Assembly (NCBI GenBank): GCA_002375495.1
Contig: DFLU01000014.1
Coordinates: 163,100-227,099, forward strand
Origin: Flavobacteriaceae bacterium UBA3611
GTDB lineage: Bacteria; Bacteroidota; Bacteroidia; Flavobacteriales; Flavobacteriaceae
Length of the DNA: 64,000 nt
Direction of reading: 5' to 3'
Below the pieces are notes generated by a model, which saw nothing but the letters and a program-made list of their open reading frames with translations, did no database searches and was not told where the DNA came from. Shown here piece by piece: positions 44,297 to 52,065 of this stretch (the first letter of the stretch is position 1; every line of letters starts with the position of its first letter). A program made the position numbers and the translations under genes.

Positions 44297-44318
44297 CCTT
44301 CCCCAAAAGAGGGGAAGG
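44297..44318. repeat. Hairpin between paaG and paaD
   Basis: CCTTCCCC (44297-44304), AAAAGA, GGGGAAGG (44311-44318): a perfect 8-bp stem. Read on the minus strand it is followed by TGGGTTTTT, so it may attenuate transcription into paaG, or be another dispersed repeat. Confidence 0.7.
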
Positions 44319-44334
44319 AGCTTCTAAAGCATAT

Positions 44335-44838
44335 TTATTTCAAACATTTAAAATAGTCAAATGGTTCCTGGCAGTCGTCGCATTGAAACAATGCTTTGCA
44401 TGCCGTTGAGCCAAACTGACTTACCAAATGTGTGTTTGTACTACCACAGTTGGTACATTTTACTAATTTTTTATTTCCTAGTAGCGCCTCTTTATCGGCC
44501 GATTCTTTTAAAGGTCGCGCGATTCCGTATTCCTCCATTTTCCGAAGCCCTTTTTCACTGATCCAATCGGTGCTCCATGCCGGAGCTAACACCAAATCTA
44601 CTTCGACCTTTTTCCCTTGCTTAGCGAAGGCAGCAGTAAGATCATCACCAATTACATCCATCGCTGGGCAGCCACTATATGTTGGAGTGAGCTTAATTTT
44701 AATAAGGCCGTTTTGCTCTACAGCTTCTCGAATAACCCCAAGGTCGAGAACGGTTAAAACCGGTATTTCTGGATCACTCACCTCTTCCAATGTCGGAATT
44801 AAATGGGGGTCGATATGTGCCGTTTGCGCTTGTGTCAT
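44335..44838 (-). CDS. paaD: PaaD, phenylacetyl-CoA epoxidase Fe-S assembly-type subunit
   Basis: A 167-residue protein with an N-terminal DUF59/MIP18-type domain (about residues 10-110: EVSDPEIPVLTVLDLGVIRE; TPTYSGCPAMDVIGDDL) and a C-terminal zinc-ribbon-like part (KCTNCGSTN and FQCDDCQEPFDYFKC). In the family it matures the epoxidase complex, probably by metal-centre assembly, and is not catalytic itself. It follows paaC after 93 bp that hold a palindromic repeat. Confidence 0.93.
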   Translation of the reverse strand: MTQAQTAHIDPHLIPTLEEVSDPEIPVLTVLDLGVIREAVEQNGLIKIKLTPTYSGCPAMDVIGDDLTAAFAKQGKKVEVDLVLAPAWSTDWISEKGLRKMEEYGIARPLKESADKEALLGNKKLVKCTNCGSTNTHLVSQFGSTACKALFQCDDCQEPFDYFKCLK

Positions 44839-44862
44839 TTCTTTTATTGCAGTTTCATTTAT

Positions 44863-44882
44863 CCTCTCGACTGCGCTCGAGG
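44863..44882. repeat. Palindromic repeat between paaD and paaC
   Basis: CCTC-TCGACTGCGCTC-GAGG. Confidence 0.85.
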
Positions 44883-44931
44883 AAACAACCTAGGTAATTC
44901 TGTTTTTATGTGAATTTCATCGTCTTTCAGG

Positions 44932-45687
44932 TTACCATTCCATGTTTGGATAGGTGCGTTGCATGTATTGCAAGTCGGCTAGCAGATACCCCATGTGTTC
45001 ACTATGCACTCCTTTTTTACCACCTCTGATAAAGTATTTTCCTTCTGGAACCTGCAAATTGGCTTCTTTAAGCAAGGCAGTCACCTCATCGTAATACTGA
45101 TTCTTAAAAGCGCTGGCATCTACTCCTATTCCTTCGGAAATCATCTTCTCATCAGATTCTGTAAGATCGAACAACTCGTCGGTATAGGTCCATAAATCGT
45201 CAATGGCTTCCTGCATTTTTTCATTGCTTTCTTCGGTACCATCGCCCAATCGTTTCACCCAATCGCCAGAAAAACGTTTGTGGTAACTCACTTCTTTTAT
45301 TCCTTTTTTCGCAATAGCGGCCAAAGTTTCATCAGCACTATTGGCCAATCCTTGCATAAGCAGTAAATGGTACACATCAAAAAGATATTGACGGCCCATA
45401 ACATAGCCGAAATGGGTATTGGGCTGCTCTACCAAGAGCACGTTTTTATAATCGCGTTCCAACCGCAAAAAGGCAATGTCGTCTTCAGACTTCCCTTCGC
45501 CTTGAATCTTTGCCGCGTATTGATAATAACTTCTTGTTTGACCGATAAGGTCTAATGAGATGTTAGTACCTGCGATATCAGTTTCTAGTGTAGGTCCGTG
45601 ACCACAAAGTTCCCCAAGTCGTTGACCTAGGATTAGACTGTTGTCGGCGATACCGAGGATGTAGTTGTATAAATCTTTATTATTCAT
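44932..45687 (-). CDS. paaC: PaaC, structural subunit of the phenylacetyl-CoA epoxidase
   Basis: A 251-residue ferritin-like subunit that forms the PaaAC core of the epoxidase. The start is set at 45687 (MNNKDLYNYILGIADNSLIL), which matches the usual PaaC N-terminus; the open frame reaches 24 codons further up, but those are encoded by a palindromic repeat. The segment NNSADETLAAIAKKGIKEVS is in the region of helical bundle contacts, and HSEHMGYLLADLQYMQRTYP closes the chain. It lacks the complete di-iron ligand set, as in the family. Confidence 0.93.
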   Translation of the reverse strand: MNNKDLYNYILGIADNSLILGQRLGELCGHGPTLETDIAGTNISLDLIGQTRSYYQYAAKIQGEGKSEDDIAFLRLERDYKNVLLVEQPNTHFGYVMGRQYLFDVYHLLLMQGLANSADETLAAIAKKGIKEVSYHKRFSGDWVKRLGDGTEESNEKMQEAIDDLWTYTDELFDLTESDEKMISEGIGVDASAFKNQYYDEVTALLKEANLQVPEGKYFIRGGKKGVHSEHMGYLLADLQYMQRTYPNMEW

Positions 45688-45712
45688 TGAGAATATTACT
45701 GAGTTTGTTTGA

Positions 45713-45765
45713 GACCTTTCGACTGCCAGCCCGAAAGATTCGTTCTGGCGGGCGCTCAAGGTGAC
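45713..45765. repeat. Palindromic repeat with a second palindrome inserted in its core, upstream of paaC
   Basis: CCTTTCGACTG ... GCGCTCAAGG with about 26 bp inserted at the centre (45726-45751, CCAGCCCGAAAGATT ... CTGG). The insert is itself a hairpin, so one repeat has entered another. Confidence 0.8.
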
Positions 45766-45771
45766 AAACTA

Positions 45772-46056
45772 TTACATGTGTTTCACTTCGTCTGGCAAAT
45801 CATAAAAGGTAGGATGGCGATATACTTTGTCCTGGGCGGGTTCAAAAAGCTCGCCGTTGTCAGCCGGATTGCTTGCGGTAATATGTTTACTCTCTACCAC
45901 CCAAATACTCACACCTTCGCTTCTTCTGGTGTAGACATCGCGAGCGTTGGCAAGTGCCATCTCCGCATCAGCGGCATGGAGACTCCCAAAATGACGATGT
46001 TCCAATCCGTTTTTACTTCGTACAAATATTTCCCAAAGGGGCCAATTTTTTGACAT
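45772..46056 (-). CDS. paaB: PaaB, small subunit of the phenylacetyl-CoA epoxidase
   Basis: A 94-residue protein, start at 46056 (MSKNWPLWEIFVRSKNGLEH); the longer open frame of 129 residues would overlap paaA and is not used. The segments SLHAADAEMALANARDVYTRR and VWVVES-type ending (ISIWVVESKHITAS here as VSIWVVES) are typical of PaaB, which bridges PaaA-PaaC trimers. It starts 10 bp after paaA. Confidence 0.94.
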   Translation of the reverse strand: MSKNWPLWEIFVRSKNGLEHRHFGSLHAADAEMALANARDVYTRRSEGVSIWVVESKHITASNPADNGELFEPAQDKVYRHPTFYDLPDEVKHM

Positions 46057-46066
46057 ATCGATTTTT

Positions 46067-47023
46067 TTAACTTGCTTTCGCAACTTTTTTATTCTCTTGT
46101 TTTTCGGCATATGCCATGGCAGCATCTCGTACCCATGCTCCATTTTCCCAAGCACTAACACGATCTTTCATGCGTTTTTTGTTACACGGACCGTGACCTT
46201 TCACCACTTGCCAAAACTCATCCCAATCAATTTCACCGAAATCGTAGTGACCAGTTTCTTCGTTCCACTTTAAATCTGGGTCTGGAATCGTGAGCCCTAA
46301 TACATCTGCCTGTGGTACGGTTTGGTCAATGAATTGTTGGCGTAGCTCGTCGTTTGTTTTTCGCTTCAATTTCCACTTCATGGATTGTTCGGTATGGATA
46401 GACTCTGCATCTGTGGGCCCTAGCATCATCAAGCTTGGCCACCACCATCTATTTAAAGCATCTTGTGCCATTTCTTTTTGTTCGGGCGTTCCGTTGCAAA
46501 GTTTCAGCATGATTTCAAATCCTTGTCTTTGGTGGAAACTTTCTTCTTTGCATACACGTACCATGGCACGAGCATACGGACCAAAAGAAGTGTTACACAA
46601 CGGCACCTGATTGATAATTGCTGCCCCATCTACCAACCAACCTATGGCACCCATATCGGCCCAAGTAATGGTTGGATAATTAAAAATAGACGAATATTTC
46701 GCTTTACCTGAATGGAGTTGCTCAAAGAGTTCATCACGAGAAACACCAAGCGTTTCGCAAGCGGCGTATAAGTAGAGTCCGTGACCTGCTTCATCCTGAA
46801 CTTTCGCCAATAAAGCAGCCTTTCTTCGCAAGGAAGGCGCTCGGGTAATCCAATTTCCTTCTGGTAGCATTCCTACTATTTCAGAGTGCGCATGTTGGGA
46901 AATCTGACGGATGTGTGTCTTCCGATATTTCTCGGGCATCCAATCTTTGGGCTCTATCTTTTCATCACGTGCAATGCGCGCTTCAAAGATCTCTTCTAGG
47001 CTTTTTATTTCTTTCTCACTCAT
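46067..47023 (-). CDS. paaA: PaaA, catalytic di-iron subunit of the phenylacetyl-CoA epoxidase
   Basis: PaaA inserts one oxygen atom from O2 into phenylacetyl-CoA at a di-iron site. The 318-residue protein carries the ferritin-like ligand motifs ExxH: QDEAGHGLYLYAACETLG and CKEESFHQRQGFEIMLK. NYPTITWADMGAIGWLVDGA is a typical central helix. It starts 22 bp after paaE and 10 bp before paaB. Family length is about 310-330 residues, so it is complete. Confidence 0.96.
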   Translation of the reverse strand: MSEKEIKSLEEIFEARIARDEKIEPKDWMPEKYRKTHIRQISQHAHSEIVGMLPEGNWITRAPSLRRKAALLAKVQDEAGHGLYLYAACETLGVSRDELFEQLHSGKAKYSSIFNYPTITWADMGAIGWLVDGAAIINQVPLCNTSFGPYARAMVRVCKEESFHQRQGFEIMLKLCNGTPEQKEMAQDALNRWWWPSLMMLGPTDAESIHTEQSMKWKLKRKTNDELRQQFIDQTVPQADVLGLTIPDPDLKWNEETGHYDFGEIDWDEFWQVVKGHGPCNKKRMKDRVSAWENGAWVRDAAMAYAEKQENKKVAKAS

Positions 47024-47045
47024 AATTCTTTATTTTAAAATGTCC

Positions 47046-48119
47046 TTACACATCAAAATCAACTTTAACTCGATCTGTAGTTGGCACCGCTTGGCAACTC
47101 AACACCAAATTCTGTGACACCTCTTTATCGTCGAGGGCATAGTTTATTTTCATCTCTATGGCACCTTCCAACACTTCACATTTACAGGTACTACAAACGC
47201 CGCCTTTACAAGCAAAAGGTAGGTCGGCTCCTGCACCTAATGCGGCATCGAGTATATTGTCATACTCCTTAGTCATCGTAAATTCAAATTCTTTACCGCC
47301 GTCAACAATTACTACTTCGGTTCCTTCTACATTTTGTTTTGCCAACCGTTCTTGGCGGGCTATGTCTTCATCTGAAAGTCCTTTCACAAATAGTTCAAAA
47401 TGAATTAAATCTTTAGGCAAGCCAGCTTCAACTAAATAATTCGATACGAATTCTACCATTTTTTCTGGGCCACATAGAAATACCTCGTCTGTATCTGGGA
47501 TGTCGATAAATGTTTTGGAAAGTACCGCCATCTTTTCGTCGTCAAACCTTCCGTTAAACAATTCGATATCGCGACGTTCTTTGGTCAGGAAATAGTAAAT
47601 TTCGAAGCGACCAAAATACTGATTTCGAAGCTGTTCCAATTCTTCTTTAAAGATAATAGATTTTGCTGTTTTATTCACGTAAAACAGCTTACATGTTGAG
47701 TTTGGTTCTGACGCCAAATGCGCTTTTACCATGGATAAGACTGGCGTGATTCCACTTCCTGCGGCAAAAAACAAATAATTCTTTGCTTTTTCTGGACTTA
47801 CTTCAACTCCAAAAGTGCCACTAGGCGCCATAACTTCAAGTGTATCACCCGCCTGTAAGGAATCGTTTACAAAGCTTGAAAATTTACCGCCCAATATTTT
47901 CTTAACAGCTACTTTCCATTCGCCATCTACGGGTCCAGAACACAAGCTATACGATCTGCGCACATCTTCTCCGTTAATATCAGCTTTAAGGGTAAGGTGT
48001 TGCCCTTGCCGGAATTTAAATTCTGTTTCCAATTCCGAAGGAACATTAAATGTAATCACAGAACAATCGTCTGTCTCTTTGTAAATGTCTTTTACCGATA
48101 AATTATGAAAGGTCGCCAC
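47046..48119 (-). CDS. paaE: PaaE, phenylacetyl-CoA epoxidase reductase
   Basis: PaaE passes electrons from NADPH to the di-iron centre. The 357-residue protein has an FNR-type FAD/NAD(P)-binding part (about residues 1-240; VRRSYSLCSGPV for FAD, YLFFAAGSGITPVLSMVK and EVFLCGPEKMVEFV for the nucleotide) and a C-terminal plant-type [2Fe-2S] ferredoxin domain with CKGGVCSTCKCEVLEG and LSCQAVP. It is the first gene of the epoxidase operon, with a consensus promoter and a palindromic operator 30 bp upstream of the start. Confidence 0.96.
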   Translation of the reverse strand: MATFHNLSVKDIYKETDDCSVITFNVPSELETEFKFRQGQHLTLKADINGEDVRRSYSLCSGPVDGEWKVAVKKILGGKFSSFVNDSLQAGDTLEVMAPSGTFGVEVSPEKAKNYLFFAAGSGITPVLSMVKAHLASEPNSTCKLFYVNKTAKSIIFKEELEQLRNQYFGRFEIYYFLTKERRDIELFNGRFDDEKMAVLSKTFIDIPDTDEVFLCGPEKMVEFVSNYLVEAGLPKDLIHFELFVKGLSDEDIARQERLAKQNVEGTEVVIVDGGKEFEFTMTKEYDNILDAALGAGADLPFACKGGVCSTCKCEVLEGAIEMKINYALDDKEVSQNLVLSCQAVPTTDRVKVDFDV

Positions 48120-48145
48120 AAGCTATAGATTGCTAATTTATACGA

Positions 48146-48176
48146 CAAAACTAACGATTGTTAGTTAAAACTGCAA
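48146..48176 (-). promoter_or_regulatory. Promoter of the paa operon
   Basis: On the minus strand, TTG (48176-48174) and TAGTTTTG (48153-48146) with a 20-nt spacer match the Bacteroidota consensus exactly. The paaE start codon follows 27 nt downstream. Confidence 0.8.
48149..48166. promoter_or_regulatory. Candidate PaaR-type operator overlapping the paa promoter
   Basis: AACTAAC-GATT-GTTAGTT: 7-bp perfect inverted arms with a 4-nt spacer, covering the -7 element. The centre CTAACGATTGTTAG has one mismatch to CNAACGNNCGTTNG, the operator that I recall for the TetR-type PaaR of Thermus. The TetR-type gene next door is the likely binder. Confidence 0.7.
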
Positions 48177-48191
48177 GGAGTTTAACAAAAG

Positions 48192-48758
48192 CTAAACGAT
48201 TCCTTTTAACAGTACTGATACCATGTCTTTTTTCAATATATTCACGTCCATTTTTCCCCGCTTTTCGTTCCAGAGATACAACGTTCGTAAGGTAGAGAGA
48301 ATAGAAAATAAAATCACTTCGGGATGATTTGGCCGCAAGCGTCCTTCATTAATGCCTTGTTTGATAATACTGCGGAAATTTTCTTCATAATCTTCACGCA
48401 TCTTCACAACACGCTTTAGATCGGTGCCTTCCAAGTGCATCCAGTCGTTATTCAGGGCGGCGATGTTTTCGGCATACGTCACAGTAATGTCAATATGAAA
48501 CTCGATGATTTTTTCAATTTTATTAATCGGAGAACTTTCTTCAGCCATTACAGTTTCCATCGCATTTGTAAACTCGATTGCGACACGAACGATAAGGGTA
48601 GACAAAATCTCTTGTTTACCTGAAATATGGTTGTACAAACTTGCCGCCTTCATGTTCATGGCTTGTGCAATGTCACGCATTGAAACTGCACTATATCCTT
48701 TCTCCTTAAAAAGACCAGAGGCCACGGCAACAATTTCTTCTTTTCGGGTAGATTTCAT
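48192..48758 (-). CDS. TetR family regulator, likely repressor of the paa operon
   Basis: A 188-residue TetR-type regulator. The start is set at 48758 (MKSTRKEEIVAVASGLFKEK), where the canonical N-terminus begins; the frame is open 20 codons further up as a hydrophobic stretch not expected in this family. The helix-turn-helix is in SMRDIAQAMNMKAASLYNHI, and the C-terminal ligand domain is variable, as usual. It is placed directly upstream of paaE in the same direction. By position and by the operator found, it is probably PaaR-like, released by phenylacetyl-CoA or a related CoA ester; the inducer is an inference. Confidence 0.88.
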   Translation of the reverse strand: MKSTRKEEIVAVASGLFKEKGYSAVSMRDIAQAMNMKAASLYNHISGKQEILSTLIVRVAIEFTNAMETVMAEESSPINKIEKIIEFHIDITVTYAENIAALNNDWMHLEGTDLKRVVKMREDYEENFRSIIKQGINEGRLRPNHPEVILFSILSTLRTLYLWNEKRGKMDVNILKKDMVSVLLKGIV

Positions 48759-48854
48759 TAAAACGAAGATAAAAAAAAGCACCCAACCTGAAAGACCATC
48801 ATACAAGAAGCTTTTCAAAAGACATTAAAAAATGGCGGCAATTTGTCACCTTTG

Positions 48855-48886
48855 TTGTAAGTTATCGTTTATACTTCCTACTTTTG
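48855..48886 (+). promoter_or_regulatory. Promoter of the aromatic amino acid hydroxylase gene, close to its start codon
   Basis: TTG (48855-48857) and TACTTTTG (48879-48886) are 21 nt apart and match the consensus. Only 4 nt separate the second element from the ATG at 48891, so the transcript would be leaderless or nearly so. Confidence 0.6.
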
Positions 48887-48890
48887 ACAC

Positions 48891-50657
48891 ATGATTGAAG
48901 AACGCATTGAAACCAATGAACTGTTAGACAGGCTGCCACCACACCTGAAGCAGTACATAAAACCACAAAACTACGACCATTATACGCCAATAAATCAGGC
49001 GGTTTGGCGGTATGTTATGCGAAAAAATGTAGCCTACCTCAGTCAAGTTGCCCATGAAAGTTATGTAGAAGGGCTGCAAAAAACGGGCATTTCAATAGAC
49101 CATATTCCGTCTATGTATGGAATGAACCGTATCCTAAAAGAAATTGGTTGGGCCGCTGTTGCTGTAGACGGATTTATCCCTCCGAATGCCTTCATGGAGT
49201 TTCAGGCGTATAAAGTCTTGGTCATTGCAAGTGATATTCGCCAATTAGAAAACATTGAATACACCCCGGCACCAGACATCATTCACGAAGGAGCGGGACA
49301 TGCACCTATTATTGCGAGTCCAGATTATGCCGAATATTTGCGACGTTTTGGTGAAATTGGTGCTAAAGCTATTAGTAGTGCCCACGATATGGAGTTGTAC
49401 GAAGCTGTGCGAACATTATCTATTTTAAAAGAAGCGGAAGGTACTCCAGACACTAAAATTTCAGAAGCAGAAAATAAAGTAACCGAATTACAACATAAAA
49501 AAGTAACACCTTCGGAAATAGCCCTCATCCGTAACTTACATTGGTGGACCGTAGAATATGGCCTCGTAGGAACGGTAGAAAACCCAAAAATATATGGTGC
49601 TGGACTACTTTCATCTATAGGCGAAAGTGTATGGTGTATGCAAGAAGAGGTAGAAAAAAAGCCCTATAGCATAGAAGCTGCTTACCAAGATTTTGACATT
49701 ACAAAACCACAACCACAATTGTATGTCACTCCAGATTTTGCCTATCTACAGGAAGTTCTAGAAGAATTTGCCAATACCATGGCGGTTCGGAAAGGTGGTT
49801 GGCGCGGGTTGAACAAATTAATTGAAAGTAAACAGTTGGGTACTATCGAAATTTCAACAGGTTTGCAGATTTCTGGCGTATTTTCAAGAATGATACGCAA
49901 CGAAGACAACGAAGTGGTATATTTTGAAACAGAAGGAGAAACAGCCTTGGCATATCGAGAAACTGAAGTAATCGGTCATGGCGTAAGCAGACATCAAAAT
50001 GGTTTCAGATCACCATTAGGCAAATTAAAAGGCATCAATTTGGCGATAGAGAATATGGGTCCGCGCGATTTGGCAGCCTATAACTTCTACGACGGCAAGC
50101 CCATCGAATTTGAATTTGAGAGCGGTATTAAAGTAAAGGGGATGAACGTCACTGGGATGCGTAACCTAAAGGGCGAACTTATGCTCATTCAGTTTACAGA
50201 TTGTTTGGTGACTTACAAAGATGAAACGCTTTTCTCACCCGAAGATGGCGACTTCGATATGGCTGTGGGAAAAGAAATTGTTTCGGCTTTTGCTGGGGCG
50301 GCCGACTATCTGAGTTTCGATTTGGTAGCGCACCAATTAAGTACTTTAGGTGATACCAAAGCGCTTTCGGCTTCTGAAAAAGGATTGAACAACCTATATG
50401 CACAGGTAAGGGCAATTCGTGAAGAACAACCTCCAGCTGCCACAATTGAACCAAATGCTGATACCTTAAACGGAATATTTAAGAAAGTCAGCGAGCAGTT
50501 CCCGAACGACTGGTTATTGCCTCTTGAGGTTTATGAACTGACAGGAAACGAAGAGGTTTACGACTATCTTCAGCAATTAAAAGAAAAACGAGCTTCAGTA
50601 GCCCACCTCATCGATGGCGGCCTTCAGTTGCTTACCAAGAATCAGCAAGTATCTTAA
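48891..50657 (+). CDS. phhA: Aromatic amino acid hydroxylase (phenylalanine 4-monooxygenase type)
   Basis: A 588-residue pterin-dependent hydroxylase. The catalytic domain at about residues 50-290 holds the iron-binding HEGAGHAP motif (residues around 131-138) and the nearby IIASPDYAEYLRRFGEIG; GLLSSIGE is part of the substrate region. The C-terminal 290 residues form an additional domain found in the long Bacteroidota version of the enzyme, not in the classic 260-450-residue forms. It should convert phenylalanine to tyrosine; tyrosine or tryptophan as substrate cannot be ruled out. It is divergent from the TetR-type gene of the paa locus. Phenylalanine and phenylacetate metabolism are therefore neighbours, a possible functional link. 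Confidence 0.92.
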   Translation: MIEERIETNELLDRLPPHLKQYIKPQNYDHYTPINQAVWRYVMRKNVAYLSQVAHESYVEGLQKTGISIDHIPSMYGMNRILKEIGWAAVAVDGFIPPNAFMEFQAYKVLVIASDIRQLENIEYTPAPDIIHEGAGHAPIIASPDYAEYLRRFGEIGAKAISSAHDMELYEAVRTLSILKEAEGTPDTKISEAENKVTELQHKKVTPSEIALIRNLHWWTVEYGLVGTVENPKIYGAGLLSSIGESVWCMQEEVEKKPYSIEAAYQDFDITKPQPQLYVTPDFAYLQEVLEEFANTMAVRKGGWRGLNKLIESKQLGTIEISTGLQISGVFSRMIRNEDNEVVYFETEGETALAYRETEVIGHGVSRHQNGFRSPLGKLKGINLAIENMGPRDLAAYNFYDGKPIEFEFESGIKVKGMNVTGMRNLKGELMLIQFTDCLVTYKDETLFSPEDGDFDMAVGKEIVSAFAGAADYLSFDLVAHQLSTLGDTKALSASEKGLNNLYAQVRAIREEQPPAATIEPNADTLNGIFKKVSEQFPNDWLLPLEVYELTGNEEVYDYLQQLKEKRASVAHLIDGGLQLLTKNQQVS

Positions 50658-50696
50658 ACCAATGCGCAACTAATGCGCATAGACAACCACTACACT

Positions 50697-51002
50697 ATGG
50701 GACTACTCAATTTTTTATTCGGAAATAAAACGAAGAACATTCAGGAATTTAAAGAAAGAGGTGCCGTTCTTTTAGATGTGCGCACGAAAGAAGAATGGAA
50801 CAAGGGTCATATTGAAGGTGCTAAGCATATTCCCGTGCAGGAAGTTTCAGCAAAAATTTCAGAAATAAAAAAATGGGACAAACCTGTAATCACGTATTGT
50901 GCTAGCGGGATGCGAAGTGGCAATGCTGCCAAAACCCTAAACAAACATGGGGTTGAAGCGATAAACGGTGGTGGCTGGAAATCGCTCCAAAATAAATTAT
51001 AA
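50697..51002 (+). CDS. Single-domain rhodanese
   Basis: A 101-residue rhodanese-like protein. The start at 50697 (MGLLNFLFGNKT) is preferred; an in-frame ATG at 50673 adds 8 residues. The catalytic cysteine is in the loop YCASGMRSG, and VLLDVRTKEEWNKGHIEGAK is the usual front half of the domain. Rhodaneses move sulfane sulfur; the physiological acceptor is not known. It follows phhA by 39 bp, and its end overlaps the end of the convergent DUF4230 gene by 6 bp. Confidence 0.9.
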   Translation: MGLLNFLFGNKTKNIQEFKERGAVLLDVRTKEEWNKGHIEGAKHIPVQEVSAKISEIKKWDKPVITYCASGMRSGNAAKTLNKHGVEAINGGGWKSLQNKL

Positions 51003-51608
51003 CTTGATTTTTTCGAGCTGCGTTTCGGTTGAAATTTCAGTTTGGTTGTAACGTAGCGTCCACCCCATCGAGTTGGTTAAAATGTATATTTTCTGGAGCT
51101 CTGAAATAAGCCTATTTTCTGCATTCGAGACCAATTCGCTGGCCAATATCTTTTTGCGTAACAATGCTTCTACTTTTTTATTAATGACATTGTAATCTTT
51201 TGCTTCAAACTGGTTAAAATAATCTTGTGTCACATCGTAGTACTCGATATTCGGATTAATCTTTAGTTCGGGCTCAGGTATCTCTGTAATCGTAACGGTT
51301 TGCGTCTCTGGGTTCACTTTGGTCACGACTTTACTCAAATCGTATGAAATGGTTGCTTCTGCGTTTACAACCACCAATGCTTTTTTATTGGCATCTATAA
51401 AACCCATTAATTTTTCGGTGTCCTTATATGTGAACACCTGCGCATAATTACCTTCGGTAACAATTAGCTTCCCTACATTCTTAATTTGCTCTTCAATAAG
51501 TGAGGTATCGGCCTGCAACTGTTCCCGTTCGTCTTTTAAGTGCTCACAATAGCGCAAACAAAAAATAATGACCAGTGCAATTACAATTCCCAGAAGTATC
51601 TTTCGCAT
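50997..51608 (-). CDS. DUF4230 membrane protein
   Basis: A 203-residue protein with an N-terminal membrane anchor (ILLGIVIALVIIFCLRYC) and the DUF4230 domain: ALVVVNAEATISYDLSKVV, then EPELKINPNIEYYDV and QDYFNQFEAKDYN. Members are membrane-anchored and of unknown function. It is the last gene of the leftward group that starts with the papain-like protease, 44 bp after the small lipoprotein gene. Confidence 0.85.
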   Translation of the reverse strand: MRKILLGIVIALVIIFCLRYCEHLKDEREQLQADTSLIEEQIKNVGKLIVTEGNYAQVFTYKDTEKLMGFIDANKKALVVVNAEATISYDLSKVVTKVNPETQTVTITEIPEPELKINPNIEYYDVTQDYFNQFEAKDYNVINKKVEALLRKKILASELVSNAENRLISELQKIYILTNSMGWTLRYNQTEISTETQLEKIKL

Positions 51609-51652
51609 GACAGCAAGTTTTTAGAAAGATACAAAAAACCAATACCCTTCTG

Positions 51653-52060
51653 CTATATTTCTTCCGCAGCATCAGAACCTTCAATATAAAGTGTTCGAGC
51701 AGTCGTAAAAGTATTATCGCAGATTACAAAGTTGATGGGTTCACCTTCAAACACTTCCGTAGATAACAAGAAGCCCAATGCCTGAAAGCTAATGTCCATA
51801 GACGTGTCTTCATGGTATTTTTCTTGTGTGACCATCCTAAAATTATAGATAGAATCTTTGGTGATCTGCACCGACTTTGAGCTACCATCTGCAAATTCCA
51901 TTTCTTCCAAATAGGCACCAACGGCATCGGCTGTTTCTTTAGTAACTTCTTCGGTGTAATACACTTCGGTACCATTATAGGTCACTTTTTCGCCATACGA
52001 AGTACAGGCCATGAGCAACGTTGCTATTCCTAGCACTAAAATTCTCTTTATATGTTTCAT
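51653..52060 (-). CDS. Small lipoprotein downstream of the caspase-like gene
   Basis: A 135-residue lipoprotein (VLGIATLLMAC, Cys19). The mature part begins TSYGEKVTYNGTEVYYTEEV and seems alpha/beta; the pattern VTxxTADAVGAYLEEMEF is not in a family that I recognise. It starts 5 bp after the stop of the caspase-like gene, so is translated with it. A partner or inhibitor of the proteases is a possibility that the sequence alone cannot test. Confidence 0.75.
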   Translation of the reverse strand: MKHIKRILVLGIATLLMACTSYGEKVTYNGTEVYYTEEVTKETADAVGAYLEEMEFADGSSKSVQITKDSIYNFRMVTQEKYHEDTSMDISFQALGFLLSTEVFEGEPINFVICDNTFTTARTLYIEGSDAAEEI

Positions 52061-52065
52061 AACTT

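Noticed and set aside
45688..45759. 24-codon N-terminal extension of paaC
   Set aside because: It consists of a translated palindromic repeat; the known PaaC N-terminus begins at 45687.
46057..46161. 35-codon N-terminal extension of paaB
   Set aside because: It would overlap paaA coding sequence and does not resemble PaaB; the start at 46056 fits the family.
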